A stretch of DNA of 64,000 nucleotides. Source: Pseudooceanicola sp. Lineage in GTDB: Bacteria; Pseudomonadota; Alphaproteobacteria; Rhodobacterales; Rhodobacteraceae. Each line of letters begins with the position of its first letter. Position 1 is the stretch's first letter. The stretch lies in contig NZ_JARGNH010000016.1 of assembly GCF_029213205.1 (NCBI RefSeq), positions 1 through 64,000 of the forward strand, given 5' to 3'. Position numbers and translations under genes: made by a program. Below, in pieces: positions 38,608 through 47,244 of the stretch. The notes below the pieces were generated by a model that was not told the origin of the DNA, did no database searches, and worked only from the letters and a program-made list of their open reading frames with translations.

Positions 38608-41010
38608 GTGGTAGAGTCCAACAAAATCCTGACCGTCTCTTACGGGACGTTTTCGTGCACGCTCGAAGGGTTTGACGATGCGTTCGACACGATGAAAGCG
38701 ATTGCGGAATACTTCCGCGATCTCGCCGCCGATGACCGGTATTTCGGCGCCGAACCCCCAACCCCTGATGCCGAGATGCTGGCGCGTATCGCCGAACGCA
38801 GCACCGCCCGCCGGGTCGAGGCACATGCCTCCCAGGATGGCGTGGTCCTGCGCTCGGGTGCCGCCATGACCGCCCCTGCCGCCGCAATTGCCGCAGCCCC
38901 GGTCGCAGCAGATCCAGTCGCCGAACCCGCACCGGTGGCCGAACCTGTGGTTGCCGAGGCAGAGGTCGATGCGGACCCAGAATTCGCAGACGACACCGCC
39001 GACATCTCCGCCGCAATCGATGACACCATCGCCTCTGATCAGGCCGATGCCGAAGCTGCCGCTTTGATCGCGGCTGAGGCGGAAGCCGCAGAATTGGCCG
39101 CCGCCATCGCCGCCGAGAAAGCTGCGGCTGAGGCCACCGCCGAACTGGAAGCCGAAGCCGATGTCGCGGCAGACGAAGACGCGTTTGAGGCGGATTATGA
39201 CGCGGCCGAGGACCATGACGACGAAGACGAAGTCGCAGAGGTCGAAGCCGATCATCTGACCGAAGAACAGGCCGACGATCTGGCCGATGAGTTCGCCGAG
39301 GACCTGGACGAAGACGATTTCGAAGACCTCGCCGAGGCGGCCGTCGAGGCGCCAGAGGTCGATCTGATCGCCGAGGAGCCGGTGGCCGATGACGCCGACG
39401 ACAGCATCCTGTCCAAACTGCGCCGCATCCGCGCCGTCGTGTCACGGTCGCGCAGCGCCGCGCCGGTGATGGATTACGAAGAGGATCAGCACGCCGAAGA
39501 GCTGGCCGCGAATGCCGATGTCGACATGACCGAATTGCACGAGGCCACGGTCTCGGATGCGGCGGATGATTTTGTCGCCGAGTCGGATGCCGACGAATAC
39601 GAAGAGGTCGAAGCCTCTGTCGATGCGCTCGAAGAACACGCCGAATCGCTGACCGAGGCTTTTGCCGCAGCAGATGAAGACGACATTGAAGCGACTGGCG
39701 AAGCCTATGAAGACGAGGGCGCGCTTGGCGAGGTGATCGAAGAGACCACGATCGCCACCGGTTGGGCGCGTGTGGTCAAAGTGAAGCGTGCCGATCTCGA
39801 AGCGGCCGTCGCCAGCGACATCACCGAAGAAGACCACGATGATCGCCGCCCGGTCAGCTCGCTCACCCCCGAGCAAGAGGCCGATCTGCAAAGCGAACTG
39901 GCCGCGCTTGAGGCCGAGATCGACGCCGATGCGGCGTTTGAAGACGGAGATCTGTCCGTGGCGGAAGCGGTCTCAGAAGAAGCCGCCTTTGAAGAAGACG
40001 ATCTGCCCGAGGAGGAGCTCGCCTTTGCCGAGGACGATCTGGCCGAGGACGAGATCGAAGACGATCACGAAGCCTATGCCGAAGACGAAGACGAGGATGC
40101 AGAATGGGTAGAGGCGCTTGCGGCCCCGTCGACCCCGGCCGCACCCGAGATGCACGAGGACGAGGCCCGCGACGAAGGTGACGACAGCCTGTTCACCGAT
40201 GATGACGAATTCGATGGCGACGACGAAGGCAACGACAGCCTCTTTAGCGAAGGCGAGGCTGCGCCTGCGGCCCCGGTCGGTGGCCGGGCCAAACTGGCCG
40301 CCTCGGCCTCGCCCAACGATATGGACCGGATCCTGAAGGAGACCAACAACCAGCTTGGCGAAACCGAAGGCACCCGCCGCCGCAGCGCCATCGCCCATCT
40401 GCGCGCCGCCGTGGCCGCAACCAAGGCGGAAAAGCAGGCCGGATCCGACCTGAACCCGATCGATGAGGACAGCACCGACGCCTACCGCCAGGATCTGGCA
40501 CAGGTTGTGCGCCCGCGTCGTCCGCGCCCCTCGGGCACGCCGCTGCGCCGGAGTGAGGACAAGCCCGCGCCGCTGCGCCTGGTCGCCGAACAACGGGTGG
40601 ATATGGAAAACCAACATAGTGATCCGGTGCGCCCACGCCGCGTCTCGATCGCCGACCTGATCCGCCAGGAGGCCGAATCCGACGAGAGCAATTTTGCCAC
40701 CGCCGAGGCCAGCGCCGCGCCGAATGAAGGCTTTGCCGCCTTCATCGAAGAGGCCGGTGCCAGCGAGTTGGGCGAAGTTCTGGAAGCCGCCGCGGCCTAC
40801 CTCGCCTTTGTCGAAGGGCGCGAACAATTCTCGCGTCCGCAGCTGATGAGCCGGGTGCGCGAAGCCGCGCCTGAGGATTACAGCCGCGAGGATGCGCTGC
40901 GCGCCTTTGGCACGCTGCTGCGCGACGGCAAGATCCGCAAGGTCAAGGGCGGTCGGTTTACCGCATCCGACCGGATCAGCTATCGTCCGGATCAACGCGC
41001 CGTCGGCTGA
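38608..41010 (+). CDS. Large acidic protein of unknown function, three-part layout
   Basis: 800 residues with a GTG start. An N-terminal domain of about 75 residues (KILTVSYGTFSCTLEGFDDA, FDTMKAIAEYFRDLAADDRY) is well structured. The middle, about 80-560, is an Ala/Glu/Asp-rich, probably disordered stretch broken by a short basic helix at about 266-283 (SILSKLRRIRAVVSRSRS). Predicted helices follow at about 567-615. The C-terminal about 90 residues (FSRPQLMSRVREAAPEDYSR, EDALRAFGTLLRDGKIRKVK) look like a winged-helix module. It has no signal peptide. I do not recognise a named family. It is closed by a bidirectional terminator. Confidence 0.85.
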   Translation: MVESNKILTVSYGTFSCTLEGFDDAFDTMKAIAEYFRDLAADDRYFGAEPPTPDAEMLARIAERSTARRVEAHASQDGVVLRSGAAMTAPAAAIAAAPVAADPVAEPAPVAEPVVAEAEVDADPEFADDTADISAAIDDTIASDQADAEAAALIAAEAEAAELAAAIAAEKAAAEATAELEAEADVAADEDAFEADYDAAEDHDDEDEVAEVEADHLTEEQADDLADEFAEDLDEDDFEDLAEAAVEAPEVDLIAEEPVADDADDSILSKLRRIRAVVSRSRSAAPVMDYEEDQHAEELAANADVDMTELHEATVSDAADDFVAESDADEYEEVEASVDALEEHAESLTEAFAAADEDDIEATGEAYEDEGALGEVIEETTIATGWARVVKVKRADLEAAVASDITEEDHDDRRPVSSLTPEQEADLQSELAALEAEIDADAAFEDGDLSVAEAVSEEAAFEEDDLPEEELAFAEDDLAEDEIEDDHEAYAEDEDEDAEWVEALAAPSTPAAPEMHEDEARDEGDDSLFTDDDEFDGDDEGNDSLFSEGEAAPAAPVGGRAKLAASASPNDMDRILKETNNQLGETEGTRRRSAIAHLRAAVAATKAEKQAGSDLNPIDEDSTDAYRQDLAQVVRPRRPRPSGTPLRRSEDKPAPLRLVAEQRVDMENQHSDPVRPRRVSIADLIRQEAESDESNFATAEASAAPNEGFAAFIEEAGASELGEVLEAAAAYLAFVEGREQFSRPQLMSRVREAAPEDYSREDALRAFGTLLRDGKIRKVKGGRFTASDRISYRPDQRAVG

Positions 41011-41034
41011 TCCTGAACGATCCACACCACAGGC

Positions 41035-41075
41035 AAAAGGCCCGGACAGCGATCTGCCCGGGCCTTTTCCTTTTT
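41035..41075. terminator. Bidirectional intrinsic terminator
   Basis: AAAAGGCCCGG and CCGGGCCTTTT form a stem with T-runs on both strands (TTTTCCTTTTT on plus). It lies between the acidic-protein gene and the convergent crotonase gene and would stop both. Confidence 0.85.
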
Positions 41076-41091
41076 CCAACCGGCGCCCGGT

Positions 41092-41886
41092 TCAGTCGAA
41101 ATTCGCCGCGCGTTTACCGAGATTGGCGGCAATCACCTCTTTCTGATGCGCGCCGCCGATCAGGTTGGCCTGTTCGCGGCTTTCCTCCAGCAGCACCGCC
41201 TTTTCATCGGCCCCGCTTTCGGCGAAATCGATCAGCCGTTTCGCCGCCCGGATCGCCGAGGGCGATTTGCCCGCGATCAGCGTCGCGATCTCCATCGCCC
41301 GGGCCAGCGGATCGGCATTGACCTCGGTCACCAGCCCCATCGGCAGCGCCGCTTCGCCGCTCACCACGTCAGCGGTGTAGGTCAGCAGCCGCAGCATATC
41401 GCGGCGCAGCAGCTTGGGCAGCACCGCAAGGCCGCCCATATCCGGGATCAGGCCCCATTTCATCTCCATGATCGACAGTCGCGCGTCGGGCGCGGCGATG
41501 CGGATATCCGCACCCAGCGCCAGCTGGCAGCCAGCGCCATAGGCGACCCCGTGCACCGCGGCGATCACCGGCATCGGCAGGTCGCGCCAGACCGTGGAAA
41601 ACCGCTGCGAGATGTTGGAAAGGCCGTGGGTGCGCACCATCATCCGGCGCACCGGATCGATGCTGCCCTTCGACATCTCGCCGAACGAGGACACGTCGAG
41701 CCCGGCGCAAAATGCACGCCCCTCACCGGACAACACCACCACCCGGACATCGTCACGGTCAAGCAGGCTCTCACCGGCCTCGACCACCGCCGATTTCATC
41801 TCCGGGTCGACCGCGTTCATCTTGTCGCCCCTGGTCAGGGTCACCTTTGCAATATGGTCCTCGACCACCACCGATACACGCGCCAT
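41092..41886 (-). CDS. Crotonase / enoyl-CoA hydratase family protein
   Basis: 264 residues, the usual crotonase length. The oxyanion-hole segments are GEGRAFCAGLDVSSFG and VHGVAYGAGCQLALGADIRI, and EMKWGLIPDMGG is the region of the second active-site acidic residue. Enoyl-CoA hydratases add water to trans-2-enoyl-CoA in beta-oxidation. The substrate cannot be fixed because the superfamily includes isomerases and other activities. It stands alone, divergent from the aminotransferase gene. Confidence 0.9.
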   Translation of the reverse strand: MARVSVVVEDHIAKVTLTRGDKMNAVDPEMKSAVVEAGESLLDRDDVRVVVLSGEGRAFCAGLDVSSFGEMSKGSIDPVRRMMVRTHGLSNISQRFSTVWRDLPMPVIAAVHGVAYGAGCQLALGADIRIAAPDARLSIMEMKWGLIPDMGGLAVLPKLLRRDMLRLLTYTADVVSGEAALPMGLVTEVNADPLARAMEIATLIAGKSPSAIRAAKRLIDFAESGADEKAVLLEESREQANLIGGAHQKEVIAANLGKRAANFD

Positions 41887-42002
41887 TTATCGCTCCTCTG
41901 TCTTGACGTTCGCGGGGACTGCACCCGATCTGCGGGCCCGCGTCCAGCCCTGTGGCGCGGATTTCACTGGACGAGCACAGTCTGGCCCCCCTAATTCAGC
42001 GG

Positions 42003-43127
42003 ATGAACACACCAAACCTGACCCCGCTTGTCGCTGGCCTGCCCGCAACCGTGCCTTTTGTCGGACCCGAAGAACTGCAACGCAATCGCGGCGCGCCGTT
42101 TGCGGCCCGGCTCGGCGCCAATGAAAATGTCTTTGGCCCCTCACCTAGGGCGATTGCGGCACTGCAAGCCGAGAATGCCAGGATCTGGCAATATGGCGAC
42201 GCGGGCAGCCACGATCTGCGCAACGCGCTGGCGGCGGAGCTGGGCTGTGGTATCGGCAATATCGTGGTCGGCGAGGGCATTGACGGGCTGCTTGGCTATC
42301 TGGTGCGGATGCTGGTGGCCCCGGGTGACGCAGTGGTGACCTCGGCCGGGGCCTATCCGACGTTCAATTACCATGTCGCTGGCTATGGCGGGCGGCTTGA
42401 GACGGTGCCCTATCGCGATGATGCCGAGGATCTGGTGGCGCTGATCGCCCGCGCCGCCGAGGTCGGGGCGCGACTGATCTATTTCGCCAATCCGGACAAT
42501 CCGATGGGCAGCTATCTGCCGGGGGTCGAGGTCGCCGCCGCATTGCAGGCCCTGCCCGAGGGGGCGCTGCTGATCCTGGACGAGGCCTATCTCGAATTCG
42601 CCCCGGACGATGCTGCGGTGCCGCTGCCGCTAGATGATCCGCGGCTGATCCGGATGCGCACGTTCTCCAAGGCCTATGGCATGGCCGGGGCGCGGGTCGG
42701 CTATGCCATCGGCGCGCCGGGGCTGATCGCCGCCTTTGACCGGGTGCGCAACCATTTCGGGATGAACCGGGCCGCCCAGGCCGGGGCACTGGCGGCGCTC
42801 GCGGATCGCGATTGGCTGGCACGGACCAAGGCAAAGGTCGCCGCCTCCCGCGACGAGATCGGGCGGATCGCGGCAGAGAACGGGCTGAAAGCCCTGCCGT
42901 CGGCGACCAATTTCGTCACCGTTGATTGCGGTGGCGACGGCAATCTGGCGCGGCGGGTGGTGGCCGAACTTGGCGACCGCGGCGTATTCATCCGGATGCC
43001 GTTCGTGGCGCCGCAGGACCGCTGTGTGCGGATCAGTTGCGGCACCGAAGCCGACATGGCGCTGCTGGCCAGCACGCTGCCCGCCGCCCTGACGGCAGCG
43101 CGGGCGGCGGCGGCGCGGGCGGGTTAG
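42003..43127 (+). CDS. PLP aminotransferase, histidinol-phosphate aminotransferase-like
   Basis: 374 residues from ATG 42003; a longer frame upstream adds 17 atypical residues. It is a fold-type I, class I/II aminotransferase. The PLP-binding lysine lies in RTFSKAYGMAGARVGYA. Other hallmarks are NPDNPMGSYLP and LLILDEAYLEFAP. It resembles HisC but has no histidine genes around it, so it may act on another amino acid such as an aromatic one. Its stop overlaps the end of the convergent class V aminotransferase gene by 4 bases. Confidence 0.9.
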   Translation: MNTPNLTPLVAGLPATVPFVGPEELQRNRGAPFAARLGANENVFGPSPRAIAALQAENARIWQYGDAGSHDLRNALAAELGCGIGNIVVGEGIDGLLGYLVRMLVAPGDAVVTSAGAYPTFNYHVAGYGGRLETVPYRDDAEDLVALIARAAEVGARLIYFANPDNPMGSYLPGVEVAAALQALPEGALLILDEAYLEFAPDDAAVPLPLDDPRLIRMRTFSKAYGMAGARVGYAIGAPGLIAAFDRVRNHFGMNRAAQAGALAALADRDWLARTKAKVAASRDEIGRIAAENGLKALPSATNFVTVDCGGDGNLARRVVAELGDRGVFIRMPFVAPQDRCVRISCGTEADMALLASTLPAALTAARAAAARAG

Positions 43128-44320
43128 CCCTTGGCAATCACCGCCGCGGCCGCGGACAGCGCGCCGGGGCCAAAGGGGATGTCCAGCGCCAACATGCCGG
43201 CCTCGATCGCCCCGAGCAGGCCCATGATCATATGGCCATTCACATGGCCCATATGGCCGATGCGGAAATAGCCATGCGCCCGGGGATCGCCGTCCGGCAC
43301 CATGCCGAGACCGATGCCCAGGGTCAGCCCGGTCTCGCGTTCGCACCATTGCCGCAGCCTGGTGCCGTTGTCATCGCCAAGCCCTAGCGCCGTCACCGCA
43401 TGGCTGCGCAGTGCCGGATCGGCGACATTCATCCGCATCGCTCCACCCGCGCCCCAGGCGTCACAGGCCGCCCAGATGGTGCGGGCCAGGCTGGCGTGAC
43501 GGGCCCAGACCGATTCGATACCTTCATCGTGGATCATGTCGAGCGCCTTGCGCAGCCCATAGACATGGTGAGTGGCCGAGGTGCCACCGAAATACTGATA
43601 CCCGGCCACCGGATTGGCGCGCGCGGTCCAGTCCCAATAGCGCGACACGCCATTGCGCCCGACCGCCAGCGCCTGCGCCTTGTCGTTGAAGAACACGAAG
43701 CCCAGCCCCGGTGGCACCATCAGCCCCTTCTGGCTGCCGGTGACCGCGACATCGACGCCCCAGGCGTCCATTTCGAAACGGTCGCAGGCCAGCGAGGCGA
43801 TGCAATCGGCCAGCAACAGCGCCGGGTGCCCGGCGGCATCCAGCGCCGCGCGCAGCAGCCGCGGGTCATTGCGGATCGAGGTGGAGGTGTCGACATGGCT
43901 GAACAGCACCGCGCGGATCCGGTGATCCGTGTCGGCGCGCAGCGCTGCCTCGACCCGGTCGGGATCAACCGGAGATTTCAGGCCGAAATCCAGGATCTCG
44001 ATTTCGGCGCCAAGGCCGGTGGCCATATCCGCCCAGCCATGACCGAACCGGCCGGTGACCGCGACCAGCACCTTGTCACCGGAGCGCAGCACATTGGCCA
44101 GGGCCGCCTCCCAGGCACCATGGCCATTGGCCATATACATCGCGACCTGGTGTTCGGTGCGGGCCACGCGTTTGAGATCCGCGCTGACGCTGGCCATCAG
44201 ATCGACAATTTCGCCCTCATAGATATTGGGCGACGGGGTGTGCATGGCCTGCAGCACCGGGTCAGGCATGACCGAGGGACCGGGGATGGCAAGATAAGGA
44301 CGGCCCGCGGCGAGAGACAT
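43124..44320 (-). CDS. Class V aminotransferase (serine/alanine-glyoxylate type)
   Basis: 398 residues. The PLP lysine is in VTGSQKGLMVPPGLGF, and ALLLADCIASLACDRFEMD carries the conserved Asp of the cofactor site. The start GRPYLAIPGPSVMPDPVLQA is typical of serine-glyoxylate and related aminotransferases, which in roseobacters can serve the serine cycle or amino-acid breakdown. The exact substrate pair is not clear. It is convergent with the HisC-like gene. Confidence 0.92.
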   Translation of the reverse strand: MSLAAGRPYLAIPGPSVMPDPVLQAMHTPSPNIYEGEIVDLMASVSADLKRVARTEHQVAMYMANGHGAWEAALANVLRSGDKVLVAVTGRFGHGWADMATGLGAEIEILDFGLKSPVDPDRVEAALRADTDHRIRAVLFSHVDTSTSIRNDPRLLRAALDAAGHPALLLADCIASLACDRFEMDAWGVDVAVTGSQKGLMVPPGLGFVFFNDKAQALAVGRNGVSRYWDWTARANPVAGYQYFGGTSATHHVYGLRKALDMIHDEGIESVWARHASLARTIWAACDAWGAGGAMRMNVADPALRSHAVTALGLGDDNGTRLRQWCERETGLTLGIGLGMVPDGDPRAHGYFRIGHMGHVNGHMIMGLLGAIEAGMLALDIPFGPGALSAAAAVIAKG

Positions 44321-44430
44321 GGAAAAGCTCCGGTTGGATATCTAGCTGGCGCAGCATTAGCGCGCTTGGCAGCGGGGTCAATCGGGCGCAGGCCATTGCC
44401 TGACGTCAACCCGGGATCACCGGCGCCGAG

Positions 44431-44477
44431 CGGGGGCGCTGCCCCCGCACCCCCGGAATATTTTTGGCAAGATGAAG
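44431..44477 (-). repeat. Dispersed intergenic repeat, copy 4 (inverted)
   Basis: On the minus strand this reads CTTCATCTTGCCAAAAATAT, TCCGGGGG and then a GC hairpin (GCGGGGGCAGCGCCCCCG), so it carries the core of the family plus a short palindrome. It lies in the gap between the aminotransferase and glycosyltransferase genes, both on the minus strand. Confidence 0.75.
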
Positions 44478-44485
44478 CGGGCGGA

Positions 44486-45166
44486 TCAGCGGCGATGATA
44501 GCGTTTCGCGAGGTCTGTGGGATCGGCACCAGCGAGGTAGCGGGCCAGGGTCAGCAGATTGCGGGCGCCACGCCGGGCCCAGCCGCCCTTGAGATAGCGG
44601 GCGGCGGAGGTGATTGCGGTGGCGTCGATCGGGCGCAGGCGGGGGGTGAGGGCGCGGGCCAAGGCGACATCCTCCATCAACGGCTGATCCGGGTAGCCGC
44701 CGACCGCGTCGTAGAGGGCGCGCGACAGCAGCAGCCCCTGATCGCCGTAGGGCAGGCCAAAGCGGCGGGCGCGGGTATTGGCCCAACAGGCCACCGCCCG
44801 TCCCCGCCAACCGCCGCGGTCAAAGGCCAGCTGGAAATAGCCCGCATCGGTGCCAGCCATATGGGCGATGACCGGCCCGGTCCAGCCCGGCGCCAGACTG
44901 GTGTCAGCATGCAGGATCAACAGCCAATCGCCGCTGGCCGCCTGCACCCCACGCCGCAGCTGGCCGCCACGCGAGGCTGGCCCGCCAAGCCAGATCGCCC
45001 CGAGCCGCTCGGCCACCGCGCGGGTCTGGTCGTCGGAACCGCCGTCGCTGATCACCACCTCACGGATCAGCCCGGCCTCCAGCCCTTCAAACAGAGCCGC
45101 CGCACAGCCGGGCAGGCTGTCGCCCGCCGCCAGTGTTGGAATAATCACGGAAATCGGTGCCCGCAT
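44486..45166 (-). CDS. Glycosyltransferase family 2 (TIGR04283-like)
   Basis: 226 residues. The GT-A start is APISVIIPTLAAGDSLPG, with VVISDGGSDDQT as the nucleotide-sugar loop and LLILHADTSLAPGW carrying the D-x-D-like motif. The ending KRYHRR and the LMEDVALARAL segment match the TIGR04283 subfamily of small GT2 enzymes (some linked to arsenosugar synthesis). No partner genes of that pathway are nearby. It is divergent from ygfZ. Confidence 0.85.
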   Translation of the reverse strand: MRAPISVIIPTLAAGDSLPGCAAALFEGLEAGLIREVVISDGGSDDQTRAVAERLGAIWLGGPASRGGQLRRGVQAASGDWLLILHADTSLAPGWTGPVIAHMAGTDAGYFQLAFDRGGWRGRAVACWANTRARRFGLPYGDQGLLLSRALYDAVGGYPDQPLMEDVALARALTPRLRPIDATAITSAARYLKGGWARRGARNLLTLARYLAGADPTDLAKRYHRR

Positions 45167-45230
45167 AAGCGCCTCTGGTCCTTGCCGTCGCTGCGGCTAT
45201 ATTGCCCCAACCAAGGAAGGGACAAGCACA

Positions 45231-45989
45231 ATGGCCCGACAGATATACCGCATCACCGGCGCGGATGCCCGGGAGTTTCTGCAAAACCTGGTGACCAATG
45301 ACATGGGACGGCTGGAGCGCGATGGCATCCTCTATGCCGCGCTGCTGACACCACAGGGCAAATACCTGGCCGATTTCCTGCTGATTCGGGATGGCGACGC
45401 GATCTTGCTGGATGTCGATGCCGCGCTGGCAACGGGATTGCTGCAGCGTTTGAACATGTATCGCCTGCGCGCCGATGTGCAGATCGAAGCGACCGATCTG
45501 GGCGTCAGCCGCGGCACCGGGCCGGCCCCGGAGGGCGCCCTGGCAGATCCGCGGCATCCGGCACTGGGCTGGCGGCTCTATGGGCAGGAAAGCGGTGACG
45601 ATGGCAGCGACTGGACAGCGCTGCGGGTGGCCCATTGCATCCCCGCCTCGGGGATCGAGCTGACCCCGGAGACCTATATCCTGGAGGCCGGGTTCGAGCG
45701 CCTGCATGGCGTCGATTTCCGCAAGGGTTGCTATGTCGGCCAGGAGGTCACCGCGCGAATGAAACACAAGACCGAGCTGCGCAAGGGCCTGACCACGCTC
45801 GCCATCGAGGGCGAAGCGGAGCCGGGCAGCGCGATCACCAGTGACGGGCGACCGGCAGGCACGCTGCTGTCGCGCGCCGGGAATCAGGCCATCGCCTATC
45901 TGCGGTTTGAGCGCAGCACAGGCGAATTGCGGGCCGGTGCGGCGCGGCTGAGCCTGCTGCCGCCCGTGGATTCTGCCGCGCCGGTCTGA
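45231..45989 (+). CDS. ygfZ: Folate-dependent Fe-S cluster repair protein YgfZ
   Basis: 252 residues from ATG 45231 with an AAGGAAGG ribosome binding site. It belongs to the GcvT-like aminomethyltransferase fold. The diagnostic motif KGCYVGQEVTARMKHK is present in the C-terminal half, including the key cysteine. YgfZ acts with folate in assembling or repairing some iron-sulfur clusters. It ends before a bidirectional terminator shared with efp. Confidence 0.93.
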   Translation: MARQIYRITGADAREFLQNLVTNDMGRLERDGILYAALLTPQGKYLADFLLIRDGDAILLDVDAALATGLLQRLNMYRLRADVQIEATDLGVSRGTGPAPEGALADPRHPALGWRLYGQESGDDGSDWTALRVAHCIPASGIELTPETYILEAGFERLHGVDFRKGCYVGQEVTARMKHKTELRKGLTTLAIEGEAEPGSAITSDGRPAGTLLSRAGNQAIAYLRFERSTGELRAGAARLSLLPPVDSAAPV

Positions 45990-46011
45990 ACGCGCGGAAA
46001 CCCGCCCATGC

Positions 46012-46039
46012 AAAAGGCCGGGATTTGGTCCCGGCCTTG
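46012..46039. terminator. Bidirectional terminator between ygfZ and efp
   Basis: 10-bp stem AAGGCCGGGA / TCCCGGCCTT. On the minus strand it is followed by a TTTTG tract, so it works best for efp; on the plus strand the tail is weak. Confidence 0.75.
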
Positions 46040-46060
46040 CATCCAATGCATAACGTCGCG

Positions 46061-46624
46061 TCAGGCGCGTTCGGAATAATCCATGGTTTCGGTGTTGACG
46101 ATAATGTCTTCGCCCTCGCCGACAAACGGCGGCACCATGACCCGGATGCCATTGTCCAGAACCGCCGGTTTGAAGCTGTTGGCGGCGGTCTGACCTTTGA
46201 CCACCGGCTCGGTCTCGACGATCTTGCAGGTCACTTTCTGCGGCAGCGTCGCATTCAGCGCCTCGTTGTCATAGAACTCCATCTTGACGGTCATGCCATC
46301 CTGAAGGAAAGGGCGACGTTCGCCCAAAAGCTCGGCCGGAAGCTCGATCTGCTCATAGGTTTCGGCATCCATGAACACCAGCATCCCGTCGCTTTCATAC
46401 AGAAATTGTTGATCTTTCTGCTCAAGCCGCACCCGCTCGACCTTGTCCGCCGAACGGAAGCGTTCGTTCAGCTTGGAGCCGTTGCGCAGATTGCGCAGCT
46501 CGACCTGGGCAAAGGCACCGCCCTTGCCAGGTTTGACATGGTCAACCTTCACCGCGGCCCACAGACCGCCATTGTGCTCCAGCACATTCCCGGGGCGGAT
46601 CTCGTTTCCATTGATCTTGGGCAT
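46061..46624 (-). CDS. efp: Translation elongation factor P
   Basis: 187 residues from the ATG of [20 protein letters not shown], the standard EF-P length with three beta-barrel domains. Lys34 in [15 protein letters not shown] is the position that is modified (beta-lysylated) in many bacteria. It relieves ribosome stalling on polyproline stretches. The open frame extends 26 codons upstream but with no family similarity. No epmA or epmB genes are nearby. Confidence 0.97.
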   Translation of the reverse strand: MPKINGNEIRPGNVLEHNGGLWAAVKVDHVKPGKGGAFAQVELRNLRNGSKLNERFRSADKVERVRLEQKDQQFLYESDGMLVFMDAETYEQIELPAELLGERRPFLQDGMTVKMEFYDNEALNATLPQKVTCKIVETEPVVKGQTAANSFKPAVLDNGIRVMVPPFVGEGEDIIVNTETMDYSERA

Positions 46625-46835
46625 TGCAATATCCCTTGCGGCGGTTGATCGAAGACTGTTCCGCCCTATATATCGCGTCAGCCCCCGAGGCAATATGACC
46701 ATATACAGTGCGGACTTGGCTCCACCTATGCTGACAGCACATAACAGACTTGCGTTTGCGATCTATCCGAATCGTCACTATTCCGCCATAAGTCGCCGAC
46801 AGTCTGAAACGCAAGACCAATAAAAAGGAGGCCTG

Positions 46836-47156
46836 ATGAAGGATTTCATCGACGGTACCGCGTATAACAACGAACAAGGTAACCGTGCCCGCAAACTTTT
46901 TGCCGCTGTCGTTCTCGCCGCTCTGGATGATGCGATTGCGGATGACAAGAAATATGGCAATGGCCCGGAACAGATTGCCCGTTGGGCGCGCTCGCGCGAT
47001 GGGCGCGAAGTTCTGAGCTGCGCCGGAATCGACCCGAACGAACGGGTTGTGACCGGTCTGATGGATTTTGTCGGCAAGGGTGTGCGCACCTCGGTTGCGC
47101 TGTCGCGCGAAGAGAGCGAACGCCGTCACGCTGCCGAACAGGCCGAAGCCGCCTGA
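46836..47156 (+). CDS. Small conserved protein of unknown function
   Basis: 106 residues, starting MKDFIDGTAYNNEQGNRARK with a good ribosome binding site (AAAAGGAGG). The sequence is mostly helical and charged (LFAAVVLAALDDAIADDKKY, then GNGPEQIARWARSRDGREVL) and has no signal peptide or zinc motif. I recall very similar Rhodobacteraceae proteins labelled DUF6280, but that name is unchecked. It has its own terminator and stands between efp and cobQ, divergent from efp, so it is probably transcribed alone. Confidence 0.85.
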   Translation: MKDFIDGTAYNNEQGNRARKLFAAVVLAALDDAIADDKKYGNGPEQIARWARSRDGREVLSCAGIDPNERVVTGLMDFVGKGVRTSVALSREESERRHAAEQAEAA

Positions 47157-47178
47157 CATATACCCAAATTGCTGCCAT

Positions 47179-47219
47179 GAAAGACGCGCTCCCACTGCTG
47201 GGGGCGCGTCTTTCGTTTT
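47179..47219 (+). terminator. Intrinsic terminator after the small conserved gene
   Basis: Long stem GAAAGACGCGC / GCGCGTCTTTC, extended by CCC/GGG pairs around a short loop, and followed by GTTTT. It lies between the 106-residue gene and cobQ. Confidence 0.85.
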
Positions 47220-47244
47220 GCAGACCAGTTAGAGGAACAGCGCC

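Noticed and set aside
38152-39255. Gly/Arg-rich open frame opposite the acidic protein gene
   Set aside because: Its low complexity mirrors the repetitive acidic codons on the plus strand; the N-terminal domain of the acidic protein shows the plus strand is the real one.
38608-41010. Reading the acidic Ala/Glu repeats as a tandem repeat array
   Set aside because: The stretch is compositionally biased but has no fixed repeat unit, so it is low complexity, not a tandem repeat.
47157-47244. Cobalamin riboswitch before cobQ
   Set aside because: The gap is mostly taken by a terminator and is too short for a B12 riboswitch; no B12-box is visible.
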